A stretch of 64,000 nt of DNA. Source: Rhytidiadelphus loreus (lineage: Eukaryota; Streptophyta; Bryopsida; Hypnales; Hylocomiaceae). A program made the translations under genes and the position numbers. The notes below the pieces were generated by a model. It ran no database searches and had not been told where the DNA came from. It saw only the letters and a list, made by a program, of their open reading frames with translations. The DNA lies in assembly GCA_947034895.1 (NCBI GenBank), contig OX344761.1:73903839-73967838 (forward strand). Reading direction: 5' to 3'. This document shows positions 1 through 11,862 of the stretch, piece by piece (position 1 is the first letter of the stretch; each line of letters begins with the position of its first letter).

Positions 1-71
1 GTAACCCTTAGTGTTAAAGTTTATAATTAGTGTTGCAAATACTAAATTTCATTGTTAGTGTACTAATTTTA
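1..71. mobile_element. Truncated end of a short inverted-repeat element
   Basis: The first bases of the window resemble the right half of the complete element at 33300-33602. Both have a run of AGTGTT / ACACTAAA words, including a TTAGTGTTGCAA-like block followed by a TTAGTGTA end. The left part lies outside the window, so its boundary cannot be seen. The match was read by eye and is diverged. Confidence 0.4.
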
Positions 72-680
72 CATCCACAAAGTCAATGAAACATCATATT
101 CTAGAATTTTGGTTTTTCAAAATGTATGTAAGTTTCACTTTCATATGTTTGCTAGATGAGAATAAATATTTATCATCTTAGTGTGAAAATTTTCTAATGG
201 CTTTGTGCAACAATGTATGTTGTTATTAGTAGTTGTAGATTTTTATGAAAATGTTAATTAGAAGAAAAAACATTTTCTTAAAACTTGGGATTAGTAGTAA
301 TGAATGAGACTGGATACATTTGTTTTTTATAAATTGATTTCTTTTTCACACTCTATATAACTAAACTATACGATATTTCTATCAAACTATCACCACTACC
401 CCTAATCTAGCCTTTGATAATTATAGATTATAATTCCATATTCTTAAGAAATATATACTTTTAATTAATATATGGATTGGTTTCTATAAAATTTGGTATA
501 AATACAAAATTATTGCAACTTTTTTAATTGTTATGGATTAGAAGATTATACCTACTATAGATGTAGTATAATAATTTGAACATTTATCAAATATATAAGG
601 CAACAGATTTGATAACTTGTTCTAATTTACATTTTGGAAAATTTCAAAATGAAAACCTTGAAAGAAAATACCTAGTTTTG

Positions 681-1213
681 ATGTAAAGTAAACCATCCTA
701 TGACAGGTAAAATGGTTGGTTAACTTGGTTTGCCTTGTTGACATTTTTCAAAAAAGTTGAATTTTTTTCCATATAAAGACAATCATGAGAAATGAGAGAG
801 AAATTGAAATTTTTATTTTTTGATAAAGTATAAATTTGTTATGAATTTTTGAAGTGCATTGCCTAATTGGTCCAAAATAATCTCCAAAATACCACCAAAC
901 CACCAAAAATTGTACCCATAATGGTCATTTTACCACCTAAAGCAATCACAATATTTCCTAACATGGCCATGATACAAAAGATTAAAAAAAATAGTTCTTA
1001 TAATGTAATGAATTTACACTAAAAAGGTAGAAATTCCTAAAGTAGTCACTAACAACTCCATCACCGTCATTGATTTTGGCCACTAACCAACCTAATGAGG
1101 TCCTAATCTCATTTATTAGCAAAAGTTTGCCATGGGTTGATGTAAGACTATAATGGGTGGTTTTTTAGGTGTCTACATTGGGTGATTTGCCTATCATGGG
1201 CTAGTTTACCTTA
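681..1213. mobile_element. Family F inverted-repeat element, copy 1
   Basis: The ends are inverted repeats built around GTAAACCATCCTATGACAGG on the left and the complement (CCTATCATGGGCTAGTTTAC) on the right. The interior matches the copy at 34419-34968 throughout: 'atggtcattttaccacct', 'catttattagcaaaagtttg' and 'gccatgggttgat' blocks occur in the same order. There is no coding capacity. I infer a non-autonomous DNA transposon; its superfamily is not determined. Confidence 0.7.
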
Positions 1214-1391
1214 GTTTGGATTTTGACATTTAAATCTTGCACTTGCATTTATTTGTAGAATATTTGAAAGTTTGAAAATCCTAAAATGGAATAAAAACTA
1301 AAGATATCCAATAATATAAGAATTTAAATTTTTGTGAGTATTAGAATGATATGAATAATTAATATTGCTTCAAGGGTATGAATTCTTTTAC

Positions 1392-1551
1392 CACTACAAG
1401 AGAAAGAGGTGTTTTAAGTAGTGTCCTAGACATCACGTCTCTTAAGTAAGTTTTTAAGTAAAATTTTACTTAAAAAAACTTACTTAAAAGACGTTACTTA
1501 AAAGACGTGATGTCTAGAACACTACTCAAAACACCCCTTTCTCTTTTAGTG
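1392..1551. mobile_element. CACTA-type MITE (copy 1), TSD TAC
   Basis: A 160-bp element starts CACTACAAGAGAAAGAGG and ends with the near complement CCTTTCTCTTTTAGTG. Almost its whole length is a palindrome with arms of roughly 70 bp. It is flanked on both sides by TAC, a 3-bp target duplication as expected for CACTA/EnSpm insertions. It has no ORF and would be moved by a CACTA transposase encoded elsewhere. Confidence 0.85.
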
Positions 1552-1899
1552 TACCTATTGTACAAAATAAAGAATTTGGTGCAAGATATCTAAATTTTAG
1601 ATTAATCATATTATAATTTTAAGAGAATTAGTAGAATTTTCTAAATTTTCTAAGATTGAAACCACAAAGAATATTATTAAAAGATGATAGAGTGATTTGC
1701 AATCATTTTTTAATATTAAACCTTGAAGTAATACTTTTTCAAATTGCTTAGATCTATAAATACATAAATAGAAAGGCTTCACAAATCACTTAAATAATAT
1801 TGACATATGTAAAGAAATAAATTTAATTTTTTTATAATTTATAATATCTAGCAAAGTTAGAGATAGATCTCAATCCTTTACAGTTTTAGGATTATGATT

Positions 1900-2640
1900 A
1901 CCAACCATCACTCTTTAACTGCCATTTCTAGTGCAAAGAACTACAATGAATTTTATTTTATTTTTTCACATTTTAAAATGTAGTATTGTACATTAGATTT
2001 GTAAAAGAATGTTAAAATTCACCATGTATATTGTAAGATATTTGTGTTTGAAATGAAAAGAAAGTGTTCTTTCAAATCTAGTCATTTTTGTACTTGTGGA
2101 TTTTGAGATTTAAATATTTATGGTAGAGAATTGAGTTGGAAAATTAGGATCATATAAATTTAAATAAAAAACACAATGATTTTCATTCCTCAAAAACATA
2201 TAAAGTTGAAGTACAAGAGAAAGGGAAAATTAACTCATTCATGTATAGTTCTAATATGGAATTGAAATATATTAATTCTAACAATGAGATTGTTGTAGCA
2301 AGTAATCTACATGATATAAATCATTTTTGTTTTGAAAAATTGAATTTGAAATCAAATTGAATGCATTGTCCACAAATTAAATGTCTTGAGTTCATAACTA
2401 TTACATTACTAATCCAAATGGAATGAACCAAAACTTTCCACATAGACATAAATGTATTCTATGAGTTGAGAGGTTTTACATTTCTTTTTTGTTGTTGAGC
2501 TCAAGTATTTTGTATTTAGGAGGACATAAATTTTCACACAAATACCAATTGAAGTAAGAATTATATTCTTAGAATCGTGATATTTATATCCTTACCTTCA
2601 AAAAAGTTTCAAATCACTATTAAATTTAGAACCGATCTTA
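1900..2640. mobile_element. Degraded relic of the family A TTAA element
   Basis: Several blocks recur in the same order as in the intact family A copies at 52666-53598 and 57470-58387. They are an 'actgccatttctagtgcaaag'-like block, 'gagaattgagttgg', 'caatgagattgtt.tagcaag', 'actaatccaaatggaatga' and 'aaaaaagtttcaaa'. Recognisable terminal repeats are lost, so this is an old copy with approximate limits. Confidence 0.5.
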
Positions 2641-3046
2641 TACAAGACAAAAAGTGTAAAATAAATGACTTCTAGGATTCTATTAAAATGAAGAATAAAC
2701 CAAATCATCTAAGAATCCAATAATGATTTCTTTTTGTCTATCTACCTTCAACTAGTGATAGGCCTTGTCTTTAATTTCAAGATTAATAGGCAATCTAGCG
2801 CGGGGTCCAACAACCTTTTTTTTATTCTTGGTTGTGGACCACATAGAAGGATTTGCAACAATATTAGCTATTACCAATTTAAACTATTGTAGGTACAAAT
2901 TACCTTAGTAGTAACAAGACCATTCAAATTGTGCAAGACTTATAGGTATTTTGGATTATTACAATGTATTGTAAGGTTCTAAGAATCCTTTTGATTGTTG
3001 GTTCTTAACCAATGAGACAATAGACAAGAGTTTGATGTTGCATTAA
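2641..3046. other. AT-rich spacer, nothing recognised
   Basis: No ORF of note, RNA gene or clear repeat ends are visible on either strand between the old family A relic and the hAT-like element. Confidence 0.5.
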
Positions 3047-3054
3047 TTTAAAGG

Positions 3055-3637
3055 CCCGGGGAGGACACTCCCTATGTTTTAGCAAACTACGTGCGGCGGA
3101 AAAAGTAAAACAAGTAATACACCTTAAAATTTAATTTCTTTTTCAAAAAAAAAATTATGGATAGATTTTACTACTTTATAAGTTTATGTTTTGAATTATT
3201 GGTATTTTTTTGTGCTAATAGTAATTAGTTATAAATTTTTGAAGAAAAAAGATACACTGTAAAGCTGAAAATAACTTTCACACCTCTATATTATATAAGA
3301 AAAAAAATTTGAAAAATGAAAAAAAAATTATATAGAATAGCTTTCTATTGAAAGTTTATTTTGGTTGAATATTGATGCAATAGTCATCTTCATGTGAGCT
3401 CTATAAATATTTTAGTTGGAGAACATGCCATTTTAGTTCATTTTTCAACCCTTTCTAGACAATATATCTTATGTTATTTGGAATTGAATTTTTTGTCAAT
3501 AGAAACCTTTAGTCATTGTTAAACAAAGCTCAAAATTTTAGAATGAAATTATAGTTTATTCAAGGTGAATTACATGAATTACTTTTTCCACCGCCGCACG
3601 TAGTTACCCCAAATGTAGTGAGAGTGTCCTCCCCTAG
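3055..3637. mobile_element. hAT-like non-autonomous element with 8-bp TSD
   Basis: The 583-bp element begins CCCGGGGAGGACACTCCC and ends GAGTGTCCTCCCCTAG. Further in, the arms pair again through ACTACGTGCGGCGG on the left and CCGCCGCACGTAGT on the right. Both sides are flanked by TTTAAAGG (3047-3054 and 3638-3645), a perfect 8-bp target duplication. An 8-bp duplication with a short GGGG-containing terminal repeat is typical of the hAT superfamily. The interior is AT-rich and non-coding. Confidence 0.85.
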
Positions 3638-3645
3638 TTTAAAGG

Positions 3646-4722
3646 TAGTCATAGATGCTTATTAGAGAAAAACTAGGCAATGTTTTGAAGATATTAAAGA
3701 TTCTGATTGATACTTAATGAAAACAAGACATCAAATTGCCATGTTACATTTTCAAATTTGGCTTGCCAAATTACCTAATAAAAGTGAGGTGTCTCATTGA
3801 GACGTCACATTTTCAAATTTGACTAGTCTAAATTTCTTAGGAATGATACACTTATTTATCTAAGAATATTGATAATTTTTGCTAGCTACCTTAGTGAAGA
3901 CCTTGTACTATTGGAATTATTGCAATCAAGTGTGAGGTCTCAAGAATTCTTGTGATTGTTGACTCGAGACTAAATGGACACTAAACATAAGTAATTTCTA
4001 GATGGCACTTATCAAAAACTGCACATAATATAGATACTTGTTAGAAAAAAAACCAACCAATGTTTTGAAAATGTCAAAAAGTTACAATAGGTATGTTGAA
4101 AATAAGATGTCAAATTGCCATGTCACATTTTCAAATTTGATAAGTCTACATATCTAATGAAAGTCAAATATCAAATTGACATTTTTCATTTTCAATAGAA
4201 TTTTGGGGAATGATAGACATGTATTTGGATGATGAAGTCCATCATTTGAAAGAATATCTTTGGTATGTCTAATTTAATTATGAAGTGTGATTATTGAAAT
4301 AGTGGCAATTTAAAGTTATCAAATACTATAATAGCATTGCATAATTAGTCTTTTCCTAACATTTTTTTGTATCTAATTATATCAATTACTTCATGAATCC
4401 AACCAATTGTATTCAAAACAAAAACCTGAATTTTTTTTCACCACTAGAGTGATCAAATATAAATATCTAAATATTCACTGTTTAAATTTTATTATTATTA
4501 TTACTTAGTTTGGATTCATCATCTTATATTGTATACTTTCATTAATCTAATTTTCTATCTTATCTATAATATCTATTAGGTGAATGAGCACAACATTCTT
4601 GAAGTTCAAGAAGGAACTCTTGCTTCCCACAAATCAAGGCTCCTTTCACTACAATAAATCTTGAATGCAAACTTGCCCAATGAATTGTGGGCCCCTATGG
4701 CACAACTACAACCCTCCCGACG
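3646..4722. other. AT-rich spacer with weak internal direct repeats
   Basis: No gene is seen. Short phrases such as 'atgtcacattttcaaatttg' and 'aatgttttgaa.atgtcaaa' recur around 3700-3840 and 4050-4200, suggesting an old local duplication of roughly 350 bp. No terminal inverted repeats were found. Confidence 0.45.
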
Positions 4723-4900
4723 AGGTAGGAGGTCCATAAATCACCCACCTAAGAGCTGAAACTGAATTCTGGGGAGGCAAAGCTTCTTCAAATATTTTTC
4801 AGTGGAATTGGCATCTAAGTTGTTTCATATTTTTTGGAGCTTTGTGGAATTAGTTATAAAATTTTGAAGTTGAAATGGCATAGGGCTCTAAAACCACCCA
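4723..4900. repeat. Fragment of family D repeat interior
   Basis: The segment starting GTAGGAGGTCCATAAATCA is repeated at about 25498-25680 inside the complete family D element and, more diverged, at 26440-26640. All three share 'gggga.t/gaa..ttctt', 'catctaa..caagt.gtttca' and 'gaattagtta' blocks. No terminal repeats are left here. Confidence 0.55.
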
Positions 4901-5342
4901 CCTCCTAAATGTTCACTTGTCTGTTTGTACATTGCTGAAGGCTACGAAAAAGCAACATGTGCAAATAGTGTACATTTTCGGAGGTGGGCAATATTTCACC
5001 ATTACTTACCAACTTCGTGCTCCGTAATATCTTCCACAGTTACAAGATAAAACTACAGTAGGACAAAATTACAAGCTTCCAAAGTTCCAAATTCTCCTTT
5101 GCAATGGAGAATTCAACATCCTGAAGTTTCAAACTCTCATGTTGCAGTTGCAGTGGAGACTAGAGAATCACAGAACGAATAACTCCATCGAAAGTAAAAT
5201 TTATGAGAGAATGACGAAATTACATTTCCAGTGTAGAAAAGATTCAACGCTAAGTCAAGCCAAGCCAGTACGTTTTACATCGAAAACTGTAAGAAAAGAC
5301 ATGTTTCAGACCAAAAAGTATCTCAGTACAAGGAGCATCACT

Positions 5343-8300
5343 TCACTTCTGTGCAGCTTGATTGGATTTCTTTTGTCGTTTCTTCGGTCTACTTTCTTGC
5401 CTCCTCTCTGCCAATTTCATTCTAATATCCAAAACCTTCTTGCTCGCATCTTGGAACATTGCATCTGACCGCATCGCAAGCATATTCTGTACAACAGTAA
5501 AGAGAAAAGAGTTCCATCAGTTCATCAAATGTATCAGAATGACACATTGACTCCAGTAATGCAGACCCGCCGACCTCTCTAATACGACCTTTAAAATGAT
5601 ATTCAAGAATACCCTGCACACTTGTCAAACTGTCATTGGCTGTATCACACATTTAAACTATTTCTGAGTCATTATTTGAGACCTAGACGGTCAGATACTA
5701 TCCCAGCATTACAAATCAATGCTGTGAAGACACACCATCCAATTTTCTAATATCTTGTTGCATATTTAACAGAAAACTAGGCATGTACTTCAGACATGCC
5801 ATAAGTACGTTGATCCCAGAGTAAGAAGTGCACCTGTACAAGCCCCATGCCAGCTGAATTGTATCCAAGGACATCCTTCAATTTCTGCATAGAAATCTCA
5901 CTCAATTCAGTCTCACATAAACAACAAAATTCTGCATTAAATTTTTTTATCGAGGGAAAATGATGACAGACCTGTACACCAGCATGAATTACAGGATGAA
6001 GAGAGGTTAAGGTGGCGCGGGCTGATGAAGTGGCAGTGAGCTGTGAATGGTGGATTCTAACAAGCATAACAACAACTCGACATACAAGCTCCACCTGCCA
6101 AAATCATTTGCCAGAGCTTCAATCAATCTAGAGATCCAAAAAATCTGAAGTATATTTCTCACAATATAACCATTAAATCGGTCATTCTAAAACCACGAAT
6201 CGTTTAGAGCTTGAGCTGCACACTCTCGTACCTGAGAGCCTGAACCAATCCATCCTTGCGTGTAGGTCAGCAACTTCAAAGCATCGCTGAATGGTAACGA
6301 CTGTCCATCAAATCAAGTCAGCTTCAGTGGAGCATACTGGAGAGGTAGTGCAATGAAGGAACTGCATTACTTGCAATCTCAAACAATTTCAAACAATCAG
6401 GCTGTTCCGTATAGGACATCAACTTCAACAAGATAAATTTCAAACTATGCATAAACCACACCATACCAGAAGTGCTTGTTCAAGGTCACTTGGCCGAACG
6501 CTTGAAATGGCTCGCAGTACGTAGGCTTCAGGAGACAGTCCCAACATTAACACATTGGGTTGAAATGTATCTTCTTTACCATTATTGGACTCCTGCAACA
6601 CATACCATAATACGTTATCAGCTCCCACACGATGCAATTATAGCTACGTCAACAATATATCCAGAGATTTCACAAAGATTATCACTTCAAGAAAACCCTG
6701 ACAGTATTAGTTCACCTAGATTAGCCTACATTAGCAGCTTCATTCATAGTACAAACAGTCCTTGCCATGTTCAAAGCTTTAACCCCTTCGTGTCCAAATG
6801 GTCAAAAGTGGCCGCTTCCATATCAATAGGCGTTGAGACAAATCACTTAGAAAGCTTCACGGATGTACCAATAGAAAGAAGAATCTTAGCCTACATTTTT
6901 GAACGAAAAAGTCTGTTTTGAAAGAAGATAATCGCCTGTTGGCTTCCAAAGTGGAGCTTCAATTTTTGGATTGGGCACTTTCGGGGCTAACACGGTGTCC
7001 AAAGCGAACTCTCAAATTCTTCAAGGTAACAAAGATTTGGCAGAATTAAGACAAACAACACATGAGTGCACACCTTATGAAGACGTAATCGTTCAATTTC
7101 AGAGTCGGCCATGTCTACGGCTTCGATAATAGAATCAGCGGCAGACAGAGTTTCCTGAGTACGCTTGCTACCAACTTCCACACCAAGCTCAGGTCCTTCA
7201 TCTCTATTATTATCTGTTGCCTCAAACATGGTCTCCAGCCTCTTTTCTCTTTCCTCCTACACAAAACAATAGCCAACAAATTCAGCTTCTCTCTGATCAG
7301 GCAAAGTGCTCACAGTTTTCGGAATAAGCAAATGCAACGATCATGACACGAACTGTTCAGCACTACGAAGGAACCCCCAAAACAATAGTAAGGGAAAGGG
7401 CTCCAATAATCCATCACTCCTAAAATTTTTATGCCCGCCAATAAGTTTCAAGAAAGAGTATCGGTTGTGATCGCGTCTGAACATTCTTGGATTGTGGCAC
7501 TGGGTCTAGAGAGCAAGAAATTGCAGAGCATACCTCAATAAAAAAAGGTTCCTCAGTGCGGTCCCACCGTCTAATTGAACGATCATGGGAACCAGTAACC
7601 AAAAAGTCACCATGAGGACTGACAGCGAGACACCACACTTCCGCATGATGCCCTTCCAGTGTAAGCAGAAGTTCAAATTTATCTGCGTCCCAGTACTTGA
7701 CAACTCCATCCTTTCCAGCACTGAACATGTAGTGTGTCTTTGGCACAAATTGAACTGCCATTACACTGCCAAAAAAGGGGTATAAGAGGCAATTTCACTT
7801 CATGGATTCTGCGTACTCCAGCATAAATAACACAAAGATGATCAATGCTAGCATCTATCTCTTGGTAAACGCAAAGCAATCAACTAAACCTTGGCAACTA
7901 CTTAGTCTACGCAGTCCTCAAGCGCCCCTACCGTCATCCTTGAGTGATTCTAATGCAGATTTTGTTCACATTTACAATTCAAACTAGGAGAATGGTTGGT
8001 TGAGAATGCAAAACCTGTCACCGTGAGCAAAGAGAGATTTCCGGCAATCACCAAAATCCATGCCCCAGATCTTGACATTCTTATCAGCAGATCCACTGGC
8101 AAGTAAGGCCCCATCTGAAGAAATGTCCATCGATAGAACTGGTAGCTTGTGGCCATAGAGTGACACAAAAAACTTCAAAGTGTCTGTAAAAAATATCTGC
8201 AGTTCACGAAGCCAAAACAAAATATAGATTTATAATAAAATATTTGAAGTACTTCCACCGATCATTCCCCACGTGATAAAGGAGCAAAGAAACATAGCAG

Positions 8301-11300
8301 ATATATAATCCTAAGATACTACAATGGTCATGTTCTATGGAGTCATTGAACAAGATAAAAAGATGAGAAGTGATACCAATACAACCCAAGGTACCTTAAT
8401 TGTAGAGTCAAGAAGAGCAACAGCAATGTATCTAGCATCGGGACTGATGCGCACACACAGTACGTCATCTGCCATTTGCAATGTCCGAGTGTTGCGTATA
8501 TTCAACTGCTTAATTCCCACCTGCTTAAAAACACCATATTAGACTTAAGAGACTAGCTAAAAATACTATCTAAAAATAGAGAATGAATTTTTGTATGTTC
8601 ATCCTAGCATCAACACAAAGCAGAAAATTCGAGATAAATATGGCAATCACCTTGTCACCCCCTTGCACGAGCTCGTAGTCCCAGAATTTGACATTCTTGT
8701 CAGCACTCCCACTAACGAAACCCGAACCATCTGGCATGGGTGCTAATGACCACACAGCACCCCCATGGGCTTCCAAGACTTGAGTCCGTTCAGCACTTGC
8801 TATATCGAAAATCTCTATGCCGCCAACCTTGGTACCTAAGATTGCTTGTCGATTTCCGGGAACAATTGTGCCAGAAAGACCATAACCAGACTCTATCGTT
8901 CGAAGACAAACACCTGATCTAGGATTCCAGATTTTAACTGCATTGTGACTTGCAGTCATGAGAGTCGTACTATCTGCGCTCAAAGCTGCCACTCGTACAT
9001 CCGACCGATGGCCGGAAAGCTCAATCGAATGCACTCGAGAAGTGGACTCCTCTTGGACCTCATAAACTTCTAAGCTGTTATTATGGAGCGCTAAGCCAAT
9101 AGATCCTAAAGTGCCTTTCCTGGGCTCCGCAGGAGAAAACGAAAAGGATGAAATCTTTTGTTTTAACCTAATTGTTTGTAGCAACTGAAACTCGTCTGAG
9201 GCTGATACGCTTTCAGTAACATCGACCATATCTTCGTCAGGTTGGTTTTCCACAGGCTCTCCTTTCTTAGCAGCTTTCTCTCGGCTACGTTTCTTTCGCC
9301 GTTTGGCCTTCTTTAAAGCTTCAGACTCATCACGAACCCGATATAAATCAATCGTTTTGCCAGCAGCTTGGCACCCTAGTAGGGAACCGTTCTGATTGAA
9401 CTTCAAAACTGAGACCCGATCTGTGCTCTGACGCTTGATACTCCCTAGAGGAATCAAAATGTCCCACTTGCTTCTCGGTACCTCTTTAGTTTCACCGTTA
9501 GGAATCTCTGGAAGCTCGTTTTCCTCGGACACCGCATGCACCTCCTTTTGCGCATCCTGAATATTTACGCATGCTCTATTCAACGCTCTATTCATGCTCT
9601 ATTCAACGCAAAACTCCATGCTTAACAGTAGAAATCCATAAAGTTTTAGAGTCGTATACGGCTTGCACCCTCTCTAGGAAAGAATCAGGACCACTAAATT
9701 ATTGAAGAGCTGGCCCACTATTGAAGCAGTTTATTCGACTGCCAGGCAATCATTACACAAAAGCCCAGATGCAAACATGCAAACCAAAGACAACAGTAGA
9801 TGAAAGGCATAAAATTAAAATGCCGTACATGCCAAGAAAAAGAAAGAAGGCACTAAATAATTCGAAAGTGGGCCACACCCGCCACTTGCAAACATAACAT
9901 GAGCTCAAGATTGTGCACAACAAGAATCTGGATTCCTTTTCTTGGTTCACTTTCCTTGATTCCAAGAGTGTTCAGGCAGAACGTTATGCTGTTTTCAAGA
10001 GTATAATACCAGAGCATTCACAAGTGTCAATACAACCTACCTCATTCTTGGTGATTGTAAACACTCGAAGCTCAGCATCTGCCGATCCTGTGACAAGATG
10101 ACGTTCCGAGGGGTCGACATCCAAAGCCCAGACTGCACTGCGATGACTCACAATTCTTTGAACACAGCTTTGAGTGTCCAAATCCCACACACGAACGTGC
10201 GTGTCCTTGCAACTGCTCACAAGTTTCTTGGTCGTCTCCAAGAAAACGAGATCCGTCACCTGTCCATTAAGCCCCAGACAATTCCTTTATCAATAATACA
10301 CGAGCGAGGCAGAACTATACTACCATTACAATTTCAGCTCATAATACAGATGTGCCATAAATTCATTACACGAATGGCTGCAAATGTAGAGACCTGGTCA
10401 CGGTGACCTTTCAAACGGTAGAGACCAGTCTCCGCGACAGCATCCCACACAATGATGTCTGTGTCCGTGCTCCCGGAAGCCAACAAAGCCCCAGTCTTGT
10501 TGAAAGCCATAGCTGTGACAGCTCCTTTGTGTCCCGTAAGAACCATCTCGCAAGTGCCTTTGACAGTATCCCAAACGCGAATCGTCCCATCCTTGTATCC
10601 CACAGCGACCTACGCCAAACGTGATGCTGTGAGTGACTAGCGATGGACAAGTGTCCAGAATACATTCATTGTACAAGGACTGAGAAGGATAACCTCGAGA
10701 ATAGGTTGATGAAAGGAAGGAAAACAACAATGCCTCTGAAGACCTGACCTAACCCTAATCTGTAATTGGAAATTACGAATTCTCGAGAAGTTTGACAAGA
10801 AAGACAGAGGAGAAACAGGTAGAGCTAAATACCCCATCTGAAGAAGTCATTGATTAAAAACCGCAATCTCACAAACTAATTCATTGTGCAAATGTTAGAG
10901 TGCAAAGCAATAGGCTCCACTCATAGAGAATCCCATACTTCGTTCATTGTACAAAGACTGAGAAGAACAACCTGAGGAATAGGTTGATGAAAAGAAGAAG
11001 AAAAAGGATGCTTCTGAAGAACTATCCTTACCGAAGCCATGAACAGTTCAGCACTGGAAATCAAGGCAGACGACGAGAGACGAACAGCAAGAGCTAAATA
11101 CTCCATCTGAAGAAGCCTCTCATGAAACAGCAGTCTCACAAACACAATGACTGTGCAGATCGTGTTTAGCAAACGCTATAGACTCCACTCATTGAGTTTT
11201 TCTCTCTGGGTGCAAAGATAACAGGGTTTACGGTTCATTAAGAGAGCAAATGCTTGGCAGCCATCACTTCCCTTGTTTTCTCATTCAAACCGAGTACAAT

Positions 11301-11712
11301 TTATCTCTCTCACCAATAATAAAATATAGAAAAAAAAACAGAAATCTCACAAACTCATTCATTCTGCAAACCTATTGTACAAAGCAGTAGACTGCACTCA
11401 CAATCGTCGGAAGAATTGAAGAGTTCAGGGTTTAGGATTCAATAGAACAGTCGTTCCAAAAACCACGAATTCACTCACCAATGAAGCCGATGAAGGCACA
11501 CACGCGACGGTCGTGACAGCGGGACGCTGCGCTTCTCCGGAAGGCACAAGCTGGTTGACGCACCGCCCTTGCTTCACATTCCACACAAGAAACTGCTCCA
11601 ACGCGCCGGCCAGCAGCAATTTGCCCGACTGGTCGAAGCACACGCGCGCCTCGCCCGAGGCCACCAAGCCGAAGGCAGCGGCTTCCTCATAGCGGAGATA
11701 CGCCTTCACCAT
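5343..11712 (-). CDS. WDR3: WDR3/UTP12 (Dip2): U3 snoRNP WD40 protein of the SSU processome, 13 exons
   Basis: Family role: a nucleolar UTP-B component that assembles on the 5' ETS with U3 snoRNA during 18S rRNA maturation. My splice model on the minus strand, all GT-AG: 11712-11479, 10609-10394, 10259-10041, 9556-8651, 8520-8395, 8196-8015, 7765-7534, 7256-7074, 6592-6467, 6300-6232, 6094-5972, 5884-5834, 5486-5343. It gives 936 residues plus stop, close to the about 943 of human WDR3 and yeast Dip2. Residues 1 to about 705 are tandem WD40 repeats, with blades such as [24 protein letters not shown] and [14 protein letters not shown] lysine/arginine-rich linker ([19 protein letters not shown]) sits near residue 303. 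The conserved stretch [15 protein letters not shown] lies in exon 6. The Utp12 C-terminal helical domain spans about 765-890, followed by a basic tail (RPKKRQKK). The start is the first ATG, followed by MVKAYLRYE. Most introns fall between codons; only exons 6/7 split one. It diverges from the SEC23-like gene across about 1.9 kb. I see no frame breaks. Confidence 0.94.
10610..11478 (-). repeat. Diverged tandem duplication inside WDR3 intron 1
   Basis: Intron 1 (869 bp) is the longest intron of the gene. It contains two related blocks, about 10655-10900 and 10935-11200, each with 'ttcattgtacaa.gactgagaag', 'aataggttgatgaaa' and 'gagctaaata.cccatctgaagaag'. A partial third copy of the 'tctcacaaactcattcatt' part lies at 11345-11400. 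Several short ORFs here are side products of the repeats. Confidence 0.7.
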
Positions 11713-11760
11713 CGCTGCGAGGGAGAAGAAGGTCTGAACACTGGGAAAACGACGGGGACC

Positions 11761-11862
11761 TTAAACCCTAAACCCTCCTGAACCCCTCCTGATCCCCATG
11801 GCTGCAGAAACGCTGCAACTACAAAGCCTAGACCGCCTTTGGATCCTTAAACCCTAAACCCT
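11761..11862 (-). promoter_or_regulatory. Two telo-box clusters upstream of WDR3
   Basis: TTAAACCCTAAACCCT occurs at 11761-11776 and TTAAACCCTAAACCCT again at 11847-11862, within 50-150 bp of the WDR3 start codon. AAACCCTAA telo-boxes are an established element of plant promoters for ribosomal protein and ribosome-biogenesis genes, often near the transcription start. Their presence beside an SSU-processome gene fits that pattern. Activity is inferred. Confidence 0.65.
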
